This document shows positions 23,793 through 35,387 of a stretch of 64,000 bases of DNA, in pieces. The first letter of the stretch is position 1. Every line of letters starts with the position of its first letter. A model generated the notes under the pieces. The model was not told where the DNA came from and made no database searches. It saw nothing but the letters and a program-made list of their open reading frames with translations. Origin of the DNA: Leucaena leucocephala. Its lineage: Eukaryota; Streptophyta; Magnoliopsida; Fabales; Fabaceae. The translations under genes and the position numbers were made by a program. Location: assembly GCA_037074615.1 (NCBI GenBank), contig CM073551.1:18661750-18725749 (forward strand). The letters run 5' to 3'.

Positions 23793-25107
23793 TCGATTTC
23801 ATTGTGATCCATGGCTACTCAATCTGATCTTATAAAAAAGATTATACTTTTCCGAACAGATCCTAGTTAATTTTTTTTATAAATTAAAAAAACAAAATAA
23901 ATAAGTTAATTATAACTATATAAGAGTTAGTTGACTAATTCAGGTAGATTAACAAGTATATAATTTAAACTAGTCTCTTAAAGGGTTATATTTAGTCATA
24001 ATTAGCTGATTTGTTTGAATTCTTTAATCTATCTAAAAAAGTCAATTAGCTCTTATATTAAGTACCTAATGAAATATTATTATCTACTTTCATCTGTCTA
24101 CCATCATCATACTACTGTGTCATTTCAACATGATAACATGCAACAGGTTCTTCATACTTTTGCAATGACATTATGAAAAGTTACATGTAATAATTAAAAT
24201 TGTCCGTCTGTGCTTGTTTAATTATACATATATGAAAAGTCATGAATTACCTTCTGATGATTAATGCTCTTCCCTATATTTTTTTTGTTATGAAATTGCA
24301 AGTTTCATATCTGCTAAAATATGGACCAACAAAAACGAGCGAGTAAGTGAGACTATGAGGGTAACTGGCCGACTGGGGGAGGAGGTGAGCGATTGGTCTA
24401 CTAAGGCTAGTTGCCAAGGAACTGAGAGAGAGTAACACCCCTAATTAAGATTAAGATATTTTCTAATTTTCACAATAAAAAAGTAATAACATCAAGACGG
24501 GACGGGACATTCCGAGGGTTAAACTGAGATCCGTCCCGTCCTGACCTTTCCCCTATCTTAATCCGATAGATTCCCTTTTTAATCATTCATAGGACGAGAC
24601 GGACCCGTCCCTAACCACCCAGGACTTGGTCGAGACACTTAGGACAGGACATGTTTACCTACCCCTATATGAAGGACACATCGGGCTTAGGTCTTAGCCT
24701 CTCTCTCTCGTTTTATATTAAGGTACTTTTAACCACCTTAGTTTTAATTAAAGAGAGATGATTAATTAAGTTATTAATTTTATCTAAAAATAAAATAATT
24801 TTTTATTTTATCAAAATTTAAATGAAAATTTTTTATATTTATATTACACTCCCTCTTAATTAATGATTTTAAATAAGAGTGATAGTGAAAAAAATTTAAT
24901 TAATATCACATCAAGTCACTCAAAATAAAGTCTAGATAGGAGACAGGGCATTAGGTTGATGCTTCGTTTTAGGTTGGCCAAGAAGCCATTTATGGTATGA
25001 TGGCCACCACACCATATGGATTATTAAACCCCCACGAGGATTAAGGCAAAAAGGGGTTAAAAAGTGCAACTGAATTTTTAATTAGGTTGCTCCAAATCAG
25101 TAAATAG
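23793..25107. other. Intergenic; degraded hAT-like GC-rich patch
   Basis: Mostly AT-rich. 24490-24670 is a GC-rich patch with GGGACGGGACATTCCG and, at its right, ATGTTTACCTACCCCTATA, whose reverse complement TATAGGGGTAGGTAAACAT resembles the TAGGGGT ends of the hAT element at 44398. No coding sequence seen. Confidence 0.4.
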
Positions 25108-25120
25108 CTAATAAGAACTA

Positions 25121-25308
25121 ACTAACAGGGTTGATCCGAGTGATAAGCGGTTCGGTATCGCTTAAACGAGGTCTCGAGTTCGAGCCTTGGCGTATGCAAA
25201 AAATTTACGTTGGGAGACTCACCCACCATAGCCAGGTGGGCGACGCGGATCGAATCCGGATGTAGTCAGGATAAAGTTCCTGTAAACCAAGTGGGCAACA
25301 AAAAAAAT
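25121..25308 (+). mobile_element. SINE family 1, copy 2
   Basis: Full-length copy (GAGTGATAAGCGGTTCGG, GAGTTCGAGCC, GGGAGACTCACCCACCATAG, A-rich end) flanked by the 13-bp duplication CTAATAAGAACTA (25108-25120 and 25309-25321). Confidence 0.9.
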
Positions 25309-26117
25309 CTAATAAGAACTATTATAAATTATTGAATTAAACTTGTTAATTTCTATAACAAGACGCATATGGAAGAATAGTTTTGCTTCCTTTGCTTCCA
25401 AACCTTTAAAACCAATGATTAAACTTCAAGTGACTCTTTGTAACATTCATGACTACTCAAAGTAAGGCAAGATATCAACATTTAAACCAACAAATCCTAT
25501 AAGTTCAGCTTTGAGTAACAAAATGCACATTTTCATACACACACACACTTGAATCGGTGCTTCTCGTTTAATTCAATGTCTGGCCCATTTTTAAAAGTAT
25601 TGGAATGAATTAATTATATATAAAGATATGTGTGTCATTCTCCATCATTTATCATACATTTTTTATTTTGGTCTTTTGCCCGCAACTTGATAGAATATAT
25701 AGAGCTAGGAATGCGGGCTGACCTGCCAAAAAATGGTCAGCCAGCCCCAAAATAGGCTAGCAAAATATTAGCCCGAACCTGCCCTCTCTTAGTGACGGGC
25801 TGAGGGGAATACCAACCCGAACCCGCCCCCTTAAGGTAAAACGGGCTGAACCCATTTTACTGGCTCTAGAAATATATATGCAATAATTGTGAACAAACAG
25901 AGATAACATGTTTTAAGTTCTTTTTAATTATAAACAAAAAAAACATAGGACACAAGATATTTCACTCATTCTTATCCGCATAAAAGGGCGGCAGCATCTA
26001 TATAAATAGATTCCACGAGACAAACAAAACATATACACAAACACAAGTGAGATCGATCGACATTTATAACAAAGAATCGAAGAGAGAAGAGAGAAAGAAG
26101 AGATACTTGGAAATATT
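25309..26117 (+). promoter_or_regulatory. SABATH upstream region with hAT-like remnant and TATA box
   Basis: 25705-25875 is a GC-rich remnant (GCGGGCTGACCTGCC through CGGGCTGAACCCATTTTA) of the kind left by hAT MITEs. A TATA box CTATATAAATAG lies at 25999-26010, about 110 bp before the SABATH start codon. The rest is featureless. Confidence 0.5.
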
Positions 26118-26326
26118 ATGGAGGTAAGTCAAGTGCTTCACATGAATGGGGGAGTGGGAGAAACAAGCTATGCAAACAATACCTTACTTCAGGTATCAAT
26201 TAATTATTACACATAAGTATTATTGTTGGGCTGATGAAGCTCTGGAAGCAGAGGCAAAAACTGGTAATATTTTATTGAATCTGAAAAATAAATTACAACA
26301 TATCTCACAGTATGATACGCATATAT

Positions 26327-26368
<42 letters not shown>

Positions 26369-28700
26369 TCTACCCAGTTCACCGGAGCTTTGCCTTGACT
26401 AGATCCGGATTCGACCCGAGTCGCGCACCTAGCTATAGTCGGTGAGTCTCCCAACGGAAATTTTTTGCATATGCTAAGGCTCAAACTCAAAACCTTGTTT
26501 AAACGATACAAAGACGTTTACTACTCGAACTAACCCTTTGATATATATGGATATCTATGTATTACAGATAACTCAAAACAATTAATACAATCCTAACTAA
26601 TTGGGCCCAATGGGCTCATTAAGTACCATTTTGGATTAATTACATCTTTTTTTATTTATTTTAACAATTATGTGAAACTCCTACTCATGAGAAGGGACGG
26701 GACATCACGGGCCCGATTTATTTTTTTCCATCTCAAATGTTTTTGAGTCTTGCTGACCTGGCCCAAAATGATTGAGACGAGTCCAAATTGAACACTAATA
26801 CTAATTTTAAATATAATGTCTTATCATAATTAATAAAACCTGTCACATTTTGTTAGATAACTTAGTCCTTTAAACTTTTTATGGATTCGAACCAAGTGTA
26901 TAAAAAATATTTTGTTAGGAGAGACAAAATTTACTTCAATAATCTTTACTCTTTTAAAGAATTAGTTTCTAACTATTGACTAGAGGATATTGTTCGAACT
27001 CTAAGAAAAAAAAGGCTTATTATAGAAAATGTATAACACTTTTCTAAAAATAACTCTATCATTTGATGCATAAAGATAAAAATCTACCAATAAATAAGTC
27101 AAAACTCTCAAGTAGTAGACATTATAACTATTGGAAATATTTGTAGTATCAACTAATTTATATTTGGGAAAATTGGGAAAGAAGTTCCCTATTAAAAAAT
27201 CTATTGTGTGAAGGATATGATAACTTTTTATATATATAAAGCAACCGTTTCTTTTTTGCTTTTTTGTAAATTTGTACGCATAGAGTACACGTAATTTGAT
27301 TTGGATCATTCTCACTAAAAACTTTTTAATATACGAGACTTTTTCTCAATTTTCCCTTTATACTTTAAAGCATTGTTTCGTTCAATAAAGAGTAGTTTTT
27401 TCAATCCCCAATGTTCAAATCCTCGACTTTACTTGTGTTTTGTTTAAATGGGAAGAGAAAATGGAAGGAGAGAAAGTAGACGAAGAGAAAAAAGTGGAAA
27501 GAAAATGTTACGTTATCTCAACTCATCCTCATATATGGGCCCCAAGCCTCTTTTGTTCAGTACATTCAAGGCAAATTTTAAAAGCATATTTTCTGTCCAA
27601 AATTAATTTATTCATTTTTCAAGAGAAAACTTTGGAAAGAAACATGTTGTCCAAAATAATACTAAGTATTAACTATAATTTTGTGATGGGAAAAAGCAAA
27701 AAATGCTTACGTTGGCAAAGCCAATTCAAGAGGAAGCCATAACCAACATGTACCACGGCATCATGCTCCCAACAAGAAGAAGCCTAGTGATTGCAGACTT
27801 GGGTTGCTCTTCTGGTCCAAACACTTACTTTGTGGTTTGTCAAGAGCTAAACCATGAATCTCCAGAATACCAAGTCATCTTGAATGATCTTCCAGGGAAT
27901 GACTTCAACAGCATCTTCAGGTCTCTTGACAACTTCAAAGAGAAACTCAATCAAGAAATGGTTTCTAGGGTTGGCCCTTGCTTTTTATCAGGTGTACCTG
28001 GTTCCCTTTATGGCAGATTGATTCTTCCAAAAAGTCTCCATTTTGTGCATTCTTCTTACAGCCTTCAATGGCTATCTCAGGTAGTTTACTTAAATATCGG
28101 TATTAATTCAGATTTCTTGAGATTTTCCGCTAGGTACTTCTTTAGTCCTAAATATAATAATTAGTTAACTAATTTATAAAGATTAAAAAAAGTAGTTATA
28201 GTATTTTTTTTTTAAATATGTGTTGTTTTCTATAAAATATCTTTTCTAATCATTTGCATGAGAAACTATTCCATTTATAAAAAAATTCTTAATATATGTA
28301 ATTAATAGAGATAATTTAAAAAATTATAAATTTATGAGACAAAGTGTATTAATGTCTTAAATTTAGAATCAAAATAAATTTTTTTACTAACTCTTATATT
28401 TAAGATCGGAATATTAAATAGGATTGTACCTATAGTTAAATGTGATTTCTTGATTAATTATTTAGGTTCCGGAGGGAGTGGAGAACAATAAGGGCAACAT
28501 TTATATCGCATGCACAAGCCCCTCAAACGTGTTGAAGACTTATTACAAGCAATTTCAAAGAGATTTCTCATTGTTTCTTGAGTGTCGTGCCAATGAATGG
28601 GAAGAAAAAGTGACAACCCCCTCTACCAAAGAATGTTGCTTTATTTGGGAACTTATGGCCAGAACCCTCAGTGACCTCGCCTACAAGTTCCTCATTTCTT
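26118..28700 (+). pseudogene. SABATH carboxyl methyltransferase, truncated
   Basis: Exons: 26118-26192 (MEVSQVLHMNGGVGETSYAN), 27697-28080 and 28466 to about 28700. The family transfers a methyl group from SAM to the carboxyl of salicylate, benzoate, jasmonate or similar acids in the cytosol. Visible are the SAM motif VIADLGCSSGPNT, VILNDLPGNDFN, the SYSLQWLS block and, in exon 3, VPEGVENNKGNIYI. After FLECRANEW a block of about 20 residues (normally the GGRMVLTFLGR strand) is replaced by a few unrelated residues; the frame then resumes at KECCFIWELMARTLSDL and is lost. The C-terminal third, including substrate-pocket parts, is missing. Intron 1 (1.5 kb) holds a SINE. TATA box at 25999. Lies next to two MES genes that perform the reverse chemistry. 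Confidence 0.85.
26364..26540 (-). mobile_element. SINE family 1, copy 3
   Basis: Minus-oriented copy in intron 1 of the SABATH pseudogene (CACCGGAGCTTTGCC ... CTACTCGAACTAACCC). The tail side ends in an (AT)n run at 26328-26363. Matching flanks ATATATGGATAT occur before that run (about 26323-26334) and at about 26543-26554, consistent with a target-site duplication. Confidence 0.85.
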
Positions 28701-30713
28701 CATATCCCTTTTGCCAATCACGCATATATACATATTAAAAAGACATTTTTAGACTGTTCCCTTCCTTTTTAAATAAAAGGGTATATTACATATAACTCAT
28801 ACTTTTTTTTTTATTTGTGCCCCTCTTATAATTGGCTTGGCTTTATCGATCAAGGGTGAATCGATGAACTTTTGCCAACATACCTGCTGGCTATGCTCGA
28901 AGCTCAATTGACTATAGTATTCAAATGTGATTAATTTTTTTCATTCACAATGTTCAAACTCTAAACTTAAAAGAAGTCAAGTCCGTTCAACTTAACTAAC
29001 GTAGAGTTAGTCTGGCAGTGTAAGGCCATGTTTCATCCCTCTAGGCCCCGTTTTATACAATGAACTTTATATTTTATCTAAACAAATAAAATTAAATGTG
29101 AAATGATCATTTTAACTCTTTCTCAAAAAAAAAAAAAAAAAAACAGAGTATAAATGTCTAAATGTTGATTTATGTCCATACATTAATTTATGTAACTTGA
29201 ATTCAGATTACACAAATAGTTATATAACGAAGATTACCTTATTTGTTTGTAATATGAATTAGATTGGATTACTTTACAGTACCAACCAAACATACCATTA
29301 AGCAAGATGATAGCATGTTTAATTTCCAACTCTTGTGTATGTTACAATTTTAGTTACCAAGAGATCCACCCTTTAGTCTCTATTTTGGAGGAGATCATAA
29401 ATTTATTTTTTGAATTAGAAGGGCAAGTATACTGACAGCTTGATGTTACAAGCGGGATTAAACCTATAACCTTCATTTTACAAGAGTTCTTATCTCACTA
29501 GACTGCAAGGAGGTTGGTATATCATTAATTTTTACTTAAGTATAGAGTATGCTTCTTATACTTTACTAAAAAAATACACCCTATATATTAATTAAGGTTT
29601 TAAATTTGGGTCCTATTCATTAAAAATGCTTTATAATCATGTATTCTAATCAGGAACCATTGGGATATGAAACATGTGGGGACTGCCCAGGTAGAAACAT
29701 CTTGGAATGTTACGTTTGGAAGATATATGTAGGACCACAGATAATGAATCTGGGATATAGAAAGAGAGCAGCATATCATGCACGTACCGACCCAACAATT
29801 CAGACAGTTGCAAATATAAGAATATCAAGTTTTGAGTATTTATGTTTTACAGGTCATTTAGATTAATTTACAACCAAATATGTAGCTATCTAAAACAATG
29901 CTTGTGCCTCATCTTTTAGATTTTGAAACTATTTTAGATTTTGAATGGAGAGCTAGCAGTCAAATGGCTTCTCTCTCTCAACTTTTTATTAAAGAGAAGA
30001 TATTAACAGTATTAAATTATAAACAAGATTAAATCTACGATATCTCATTTATAGAAAACTTTTTATACCATCAAGCTACAAAAGGCTATTGACAAAATCA
30101 AGTGGCTTCCATGGTATTGATCATTGCACCTATCCTGTGATTCCCAACGAGATGCATACCTGTACCGCATGATCTTACATCCCATGCCTTACTCAGGATA
30201 TGAATGAAGCGACTTATATTATTCACTATTCATAACTCATAAAATAGTGTGTTTGAGAGGGAGAGATGGATGGAACTGCATGCATTTGCATGCAATAATG
30301 GAGGATGGATAATGAATTTTGGCTCAGTGATTTGGTCTACAATAATGGAATAGGAGAGTTGCTGCAAGGAGAATGTTGCCTAACCCGTTGGGGCATCTCT
30401 TATTACTACTATTATTCTTTGTCTTTTTTCACTTTTTATAATTTAATTTTGAATTTTGACTATTCCACTTTTTTTTGAATTATTATATAAAGCCGAGATT
30501 TAATTACCTAAAAATCTAATAATAAATGAGGAGCATGACAAGTTTTAATATGAAAAATGACAACAAATTTATTGTTCTCTTGATATTGAGATTTTTTATA
30601 ATTAAATTCTTTATTTGGAACCTCATAATAATTCTCTATTTTTTTTTGTCAAATCAATATATTCTTTGGTAAAACAAATTACATAAAAGTATTGTCGATT
30701 ACATTAAGCCCAT

Positions 30714-30749
<36 letters not shown>

Positions 30750-30985
30750 TTTTTCTCTTATGAATTTAGATTTTTTATTTTGTTATTACTAACTTTGCTA
30801 ACTTCCCCTTCTCAACCGTATCTATCTCGTTTTATATGTAAGTCACTAGAAAAAAATTAATTTTAAATAGAAGTCACTTGTAAAATAATTAATGATCATT
30901 TTTTAATTTTATCCTTATTGAATATAAGTTTGTACGATAATTAATGATATTTTCTTCAATACCATTTTTAATAAAGGCAAATATA
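28701..30985. other. Intergenic, nothing recognised
   Basis: AT-rich spacer with a poly(A) run near 29126, an (AT)n microsatellite at 30716-30744 and a tandem GCATGCATTTGCATGCAATA near 30275. A 75-codon frame at 29639-29866 is not recognisable and lacks supporting context. The missing end of the SABATH gene is not found here. Confidence 0.5.
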
Positions 30986-31079
30986 AAAAAAATTATCATT
31001 TAATGTATTTCTTGATATGCAATAATAAGATATTTACATATATAGAACCAAAGTGGTATTTCTTACGATTTTCTTTTTG

Positions 31080-31325
31080 GGCTAACGATTGGGCCCTTGT
31101 TTTCTTGCAGACTAAATGTCTAAATGTGACTTATTGGGCCTCAATCGGGTTAATAATCATGTGCTCAAGCTTAGGTTTGTTTTCCTTAACCAAAACGACA
31201 CCGTTAAGAGACGATCCAGTCTAGAAATATACTCTAGGGTTTTAACGTCATAAATAGCTTTCTCCACTTCCAGCCTCGAACGGCGGCAAGAGGCTTCACT
31301 CGAACGGCTCGTTTCTAGGGTTCTT
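31080..31325 (+). promoter_or_regulatory. Ribosomal-protein-type promoter (site II and telo box)
   Basis: Two site II elements, TTGGGCCC near 31090 and TTGGGCCT near 31134, are followed by TCTAGGGTTTTAACG near 31232 (telo box AAACCCTAG on the other strand) and a second TCTAGGGTTC at about 31314. This combination, recognised by TCP and telo-box factors, is the usual plant promoter of ribosomal protein genes and fits the eL43 gene that starts at 31361. Confidence 0.75.
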
Positions 31326-31360
31326 CCAATCCCTCTCAACCTCATCGGAAGAGTACGAAA

Positions 31361-33246
31361 ATGGTACTCCATCTTCCCCTCATTCTGTCTTTCTCTTTGT
31401 AAATTGCTAAAATATACGAATTATATTGAGCAATTCCGTATATTTGAATTAGTTTTCTTGGAGATTGTTGATCCTAACAAGTAGGTTACAGCTAAAAACT
31501 GATGTGATTTCTGTTTAGATGTTGTTTTCTACATTAGCCTGCAGCTTGCATTTGTTCAGCGTTTGTAGGAAGATGGTTTTGAGAAAGAACACAAACATTT
31601 TTACAATGTTGGCAGTTGATTTAAAGCTTTAATACCATAATTTGCATTTGGAGATTAATTTGATTTTAGTGAAGTCAATCCATTGGGAGATTAACATATG
31701 TTTCTGCGTTTGATTTTAGTTTGATTTTAGTAATAATACTTGACGAATTTCGAGAAAGGAGCGGAAGTGGGTAGGGGAAAATCTGCGTAGCAGGCTGAAA
31801 TAAACCTGCGAAACTAAAATAGTGTGCCAATTGAACACGTTTTGTTTCAGTTGTGAGATAATAGCAACACGCACACCAAAAAAGAAAATTTTTGCATCTA
31901 ATATGTGATCACGAGTTATTTCTATTATCTTGCTACATTCGCATTTTAAGAGACATTGTTGTTTTATATTATCTTTGTGTATGAAGTTGTTTTGCACTTT
32001 TGCTTATTGGTTTCCTCATGTTATGTAGACGAAGAGAACCAAGAAGGCCGGTATTGTTGGGAAATATGGTATGTTAACGTCCCTCTCTTGTTTCAGTATT
32101 AATGAATTTTGTGGAGAGGCTTCACCTTTGAAGTAGAAAATTAGAATATCTGAATGCCATGGTCAATGCAGAACTTGTTCTTTTTTATTATGAGTCATGC
32201 TTTTGGCATATGTTCCCTCTGTCTCTGTCTCTGTCTCTGTCTCTGTCTCTGTTAATATCTCTAACACAGTCACCCCAACTAAGGAAGGGTGATTAAGTCA
32301 TTAATTTTGTTTGAAAATAAAATAAATTTCCAAATTTACCCATATTTTAAAACCACGAATTGCCTGCTCATTGTAGTCCTTAGTATTTGTATATTCCTCG
32401 CCTGATCCTTTTTTTCACTTAGCACATATATGTTAAAAATGTAACTACATTGTGGCGGAGGTTTTATTACTTTACCCCTAAATTTCAGGCACCCGATATG
32501 GTGCTAGTCTTAGGAAGCAAATTAAGAAGATGGAAGTGAGTCAGCACAGCAAATACTTCTGTGAGTTCTGTGGGAAGGTATTTACTTGTGATATTTTTTT
32601 TTCATCGCTATCATTCATAGGCTATAATAGCTCTAATTATATGTAGTCGGGCAACTTCTAATGACTCTGCTTATACAGTATGCAGTTAAGAGGAAGGCTG
32701 TCGGTATATGGGGCTGCAAAGATTGTGGAAAAGTGAAAGCTGGAGGTGCCTACACATTGAAGTAAGACTCTTTAATATTTTTTAATTGGGATAATAGAAG
32801 TTTTAGTTCTTCAAATTTATCTAAGTTATCAATTTGGTCCTTGTGGTATAATTTTTTATCAATGAAGTCCCTAAAGTTCCATACACAATTTTATATTCTT
32901 ATTTGAGCTCATCAGACCAACAACTTTCATTGCAATCCATGAAGATGATGTTATCCTTGAGTTAATAGTTAGGCCACATTGTGTGTTTTTAACTGTGTAT
33001 AGTTATGAAATTTCAGGGACCTGTTTGATAAAAATTAAACTTCAGGAACCATATTGATAACTGAGTCAACCTTGAGGGATTAAAAGTTTCATGATCCCTT
33101 TCTTATTTTTCAGTCAATTATTTTCTAGAAATTACAGGGTCTTGTCATGGCTCTGACCTTCATATTTTTTGTTGTTTTGCAGCACTGCAAGTGCGGTGAC
33201 AGTCCGTAGCACCATAAGGAGGTTGAGAGAGCAGACTGAGAGTTAA
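31361..33246 (+). CDS. RPL37A: 60S ribosomal protein L37a (eL43)
   Basis: Five exons: the lone ATG at 31361-31363, 32029-32068, 32489-32577, 32679-32761 and 33183-33246, all with GT-AG introns and a single frame (92 residues). The protein starts MTKRTKKAGIVGKYGTRYGA and ends RRLREQTES. The C4 zinc ribbon is complete: CEFCGK (exon 3) and CKDCGK (exon 4). It is a component of the large ribosomal subunit in the cytosol. The length and the split right after the start codon fit the family. I see no lesion. Intron 4 holds a MITE and intron 2 a TCTCTG microsatellite. Confidence 0.97.
32212..32252 (+). repeat. (TCTCTG)n microsatellite
   Basis: About six units of TCTCTG in intron 2 of the eL43 gene. 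Confidence 0.85.
32786..33095. mobile_element. Fold-back MITE in eL43 intron 4
   Basis: The left part (AGTTATCAATTTGGTCCTTG, AAGTCCCTAAAGTTCC) is matched by the reverse complement of the right part (AGTTATCAATATGGTTCCTG, AGGTCCCTGAAATTTC). The two arms give a fold-back structure of about 300 bp with no coding capacity. Confidence 0.65.
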
Positions 33247-34706
33247 AGTCATAATTTGTATTTTAGTTTCATTGCTAAATTTTGGCGCATGTTTAATATT
33301 TATTTTTTGTAACCTTGGTTTAGATATCAAGAAAGACATCTCTCTTGCCTCTGGTTTATTGAAGTATATCGCTAGTTCTACTTTAGGTTCGAGAAACTGG
33401 GATAGTGTTTTCTATTGGATAATGAGTGCTTTCTATCATTGAACGAAGTAATATTATTGGTTAAATCTTTGAATGATTGGGTTTTTTTTTTGTGTATGTG
33501 GGTGAGGGGTGGGGGGGTGCTCATCAACATTGTTATTAATTTTGGGGTTAAAATGATCTTTAGTCTTTTAAGTATGCAAGAATTTTAGTTTTGGTCTTTT
33601 AAATTTTAAACTATGATTTTGGTTCTTTAAATGGTAAAATAATTTAAGTTGTTATTAAATTATATGATCCAAGTTGTTGTTGATCCATGTAGCCGACCTT
33701 ATTTAATGGGAAAAGGTTTTGTTGTTGTTGTTGTTGTTATTAAATTATATGACTATTCTTTTAAATAGAAAGAATTCAAGTGACCAAAATTTATAGATAG
33801 AAATTTAAAAATTCAAAAACTAAAATGAGGTTAAATTTGATCGGTTAAATATTGTATTAACTCTTTAATTTTGTGGTATTATTTTAAATTTGTTAACACA
33901 TTTTCTTTAAATGGTGTTTGATGTAAACTTGTCAGCTTCGTTATATACAAAAGTTCGAGGAAGGGATTTGAATGAAAATGTCTCAAGTGCTTGGTATTTG
34001 AAAATGTATCTCAAGAAAATACTAACGGGTGATCGATATGCTCGAAAATTATTATCGTTTTCCCTCTCAAATCTCAATCATAGATGTTTTAATTCGAAGT
34101 GCCTTTTTCTAACAAATTTTTCTTTTGGTTTTTTGGCTTGCGCAACATGATTTCAGGATTTTACTTGTGGGGAATTAAGTGCAAAAATCATGTAAATCAA
34201 CGATCATTGTGCTTTTATGAGTAGTGGGTTTACGACTTTTGTGAGGTTGACGGGCAAAAGTTTGATGTTCCTTTAATTACTTGTTAATTACGAAATCCAT
34301 GTGTAAGAGTATCATTTGATTAAAAATAATCAATGGCTGCCGAACTCAAGAAGTTGTCGAATTCAATTGAAATAAAGTATATTAGACATTGAATAAATGG
34401 GTGTTCTGACGTAAATGTACATCTCTATAGTTTTCAAGTGATCTTATCTAGAGTTATCCCACCCAAACATTCATTTTTCAAAACGTTCATTGCAATAAAG
34501 CATGCTACAAATCTCAAATTCATGAATGATTTTGAAGCACATCTATATACCGTCTCATATTTTGATTTATTTTTTTTACCAGAATATTTTGAACGACACC
34601 AACCCAACCATTGTCAAATTTTACTTTATATTCCTTCACATATAATTAATGAAACTGGCAGCAATGTTTCTTGTTAGACTTCTCTTCTGGGTTCTGTCAT
34701 TTCCAT
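33247..34706. other. eL43 downstream spacer
   Basis: 3'-UTR and spacer. 33540-33845 looks like a second small fold-back element (GGGTTAAAATGATCTTTAG at the left, CTAAAATGAGGTTAAATTTG at the right) with a GTT microsatellite near 33718. Frames at 33911-34150 and 34438-34677 are not recognisable and I do not call them. Confidence 0.45.
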
Positions 34707-35082
34707 ATGTACATAAAATAAGTTCAGCCAGCAAAAGTTAATCCTCTTAATAAAAGTTATCTTATAACCCACACCCTTGTTAATGGATAATCTATAAATA
34801 CCTCTATAAGAACTTTAGGAGACATGCCCAAATCTTACTGAGTTTTCTAGACCCAACTAAACAAAACTTTTTGATCACAAACAATAAACCTACTTTATAT
34901 TGGAGATGATGAGATCATAGGACCATTAGACCTGGTGACAACCCCAATCCTGATGTTTCTAATGATAAACTTGACTTGGCAACGAAAAACTTCAGAGAGT
35001 GAAGATAAGCATCACTGTTTGTCTCGATCATAGAACAGTTGAAGCAAATAAATTGTGAAAATGGGACATTTATTGAGACGTT
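34707..35082 (+). repeat. 376-bp duplicated segment, copy 1
   Basis: By eye identical to 37779-38159 except for five extra bases (CGTGT) in that copy. It contains TATAAATACCTCTATAAG and small frames, none recognisable. It lies downstream of the 3' end of the MORN gene. Confidence 0.92.
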
Positions 35083-35387
35083 TTCTCATATTATTATAAG
35101 CACGCCATCATTACAACAGAAGCTAGGTAAATATTTCACCAGTTTACCAGCACTTGCATCTACACTAACATACAAAAATGAAGTAAACATGGTAAAGGAA
35201 AGAAAAAACAACAAAGAAAATAGATTCGAGATGGGCCTCCCTCTATACAAGCAAGTAACCGGATTTCAAGGAAAGCAAAATACCAATGAGATTATGACAG
35301 TGTGTGGTAAAACAAGAGTAGCCACTATCCTTCTCCCATAATCTCGAAGCTTCTTGACTAATAATACTGAAGCAGGAATTAACGGTC

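Noticed and set aside
27001..27315. Minus-strand 104-codon frame in SABATH intron 1
   Set aside because: AT-rich, low-complexity composition with no motif or context.
29639..29866. 75-codon frame downstream of the SABATH pseudogene
   Set aside because: Does not resemble the missing SABATH C-terminus or any family I know.
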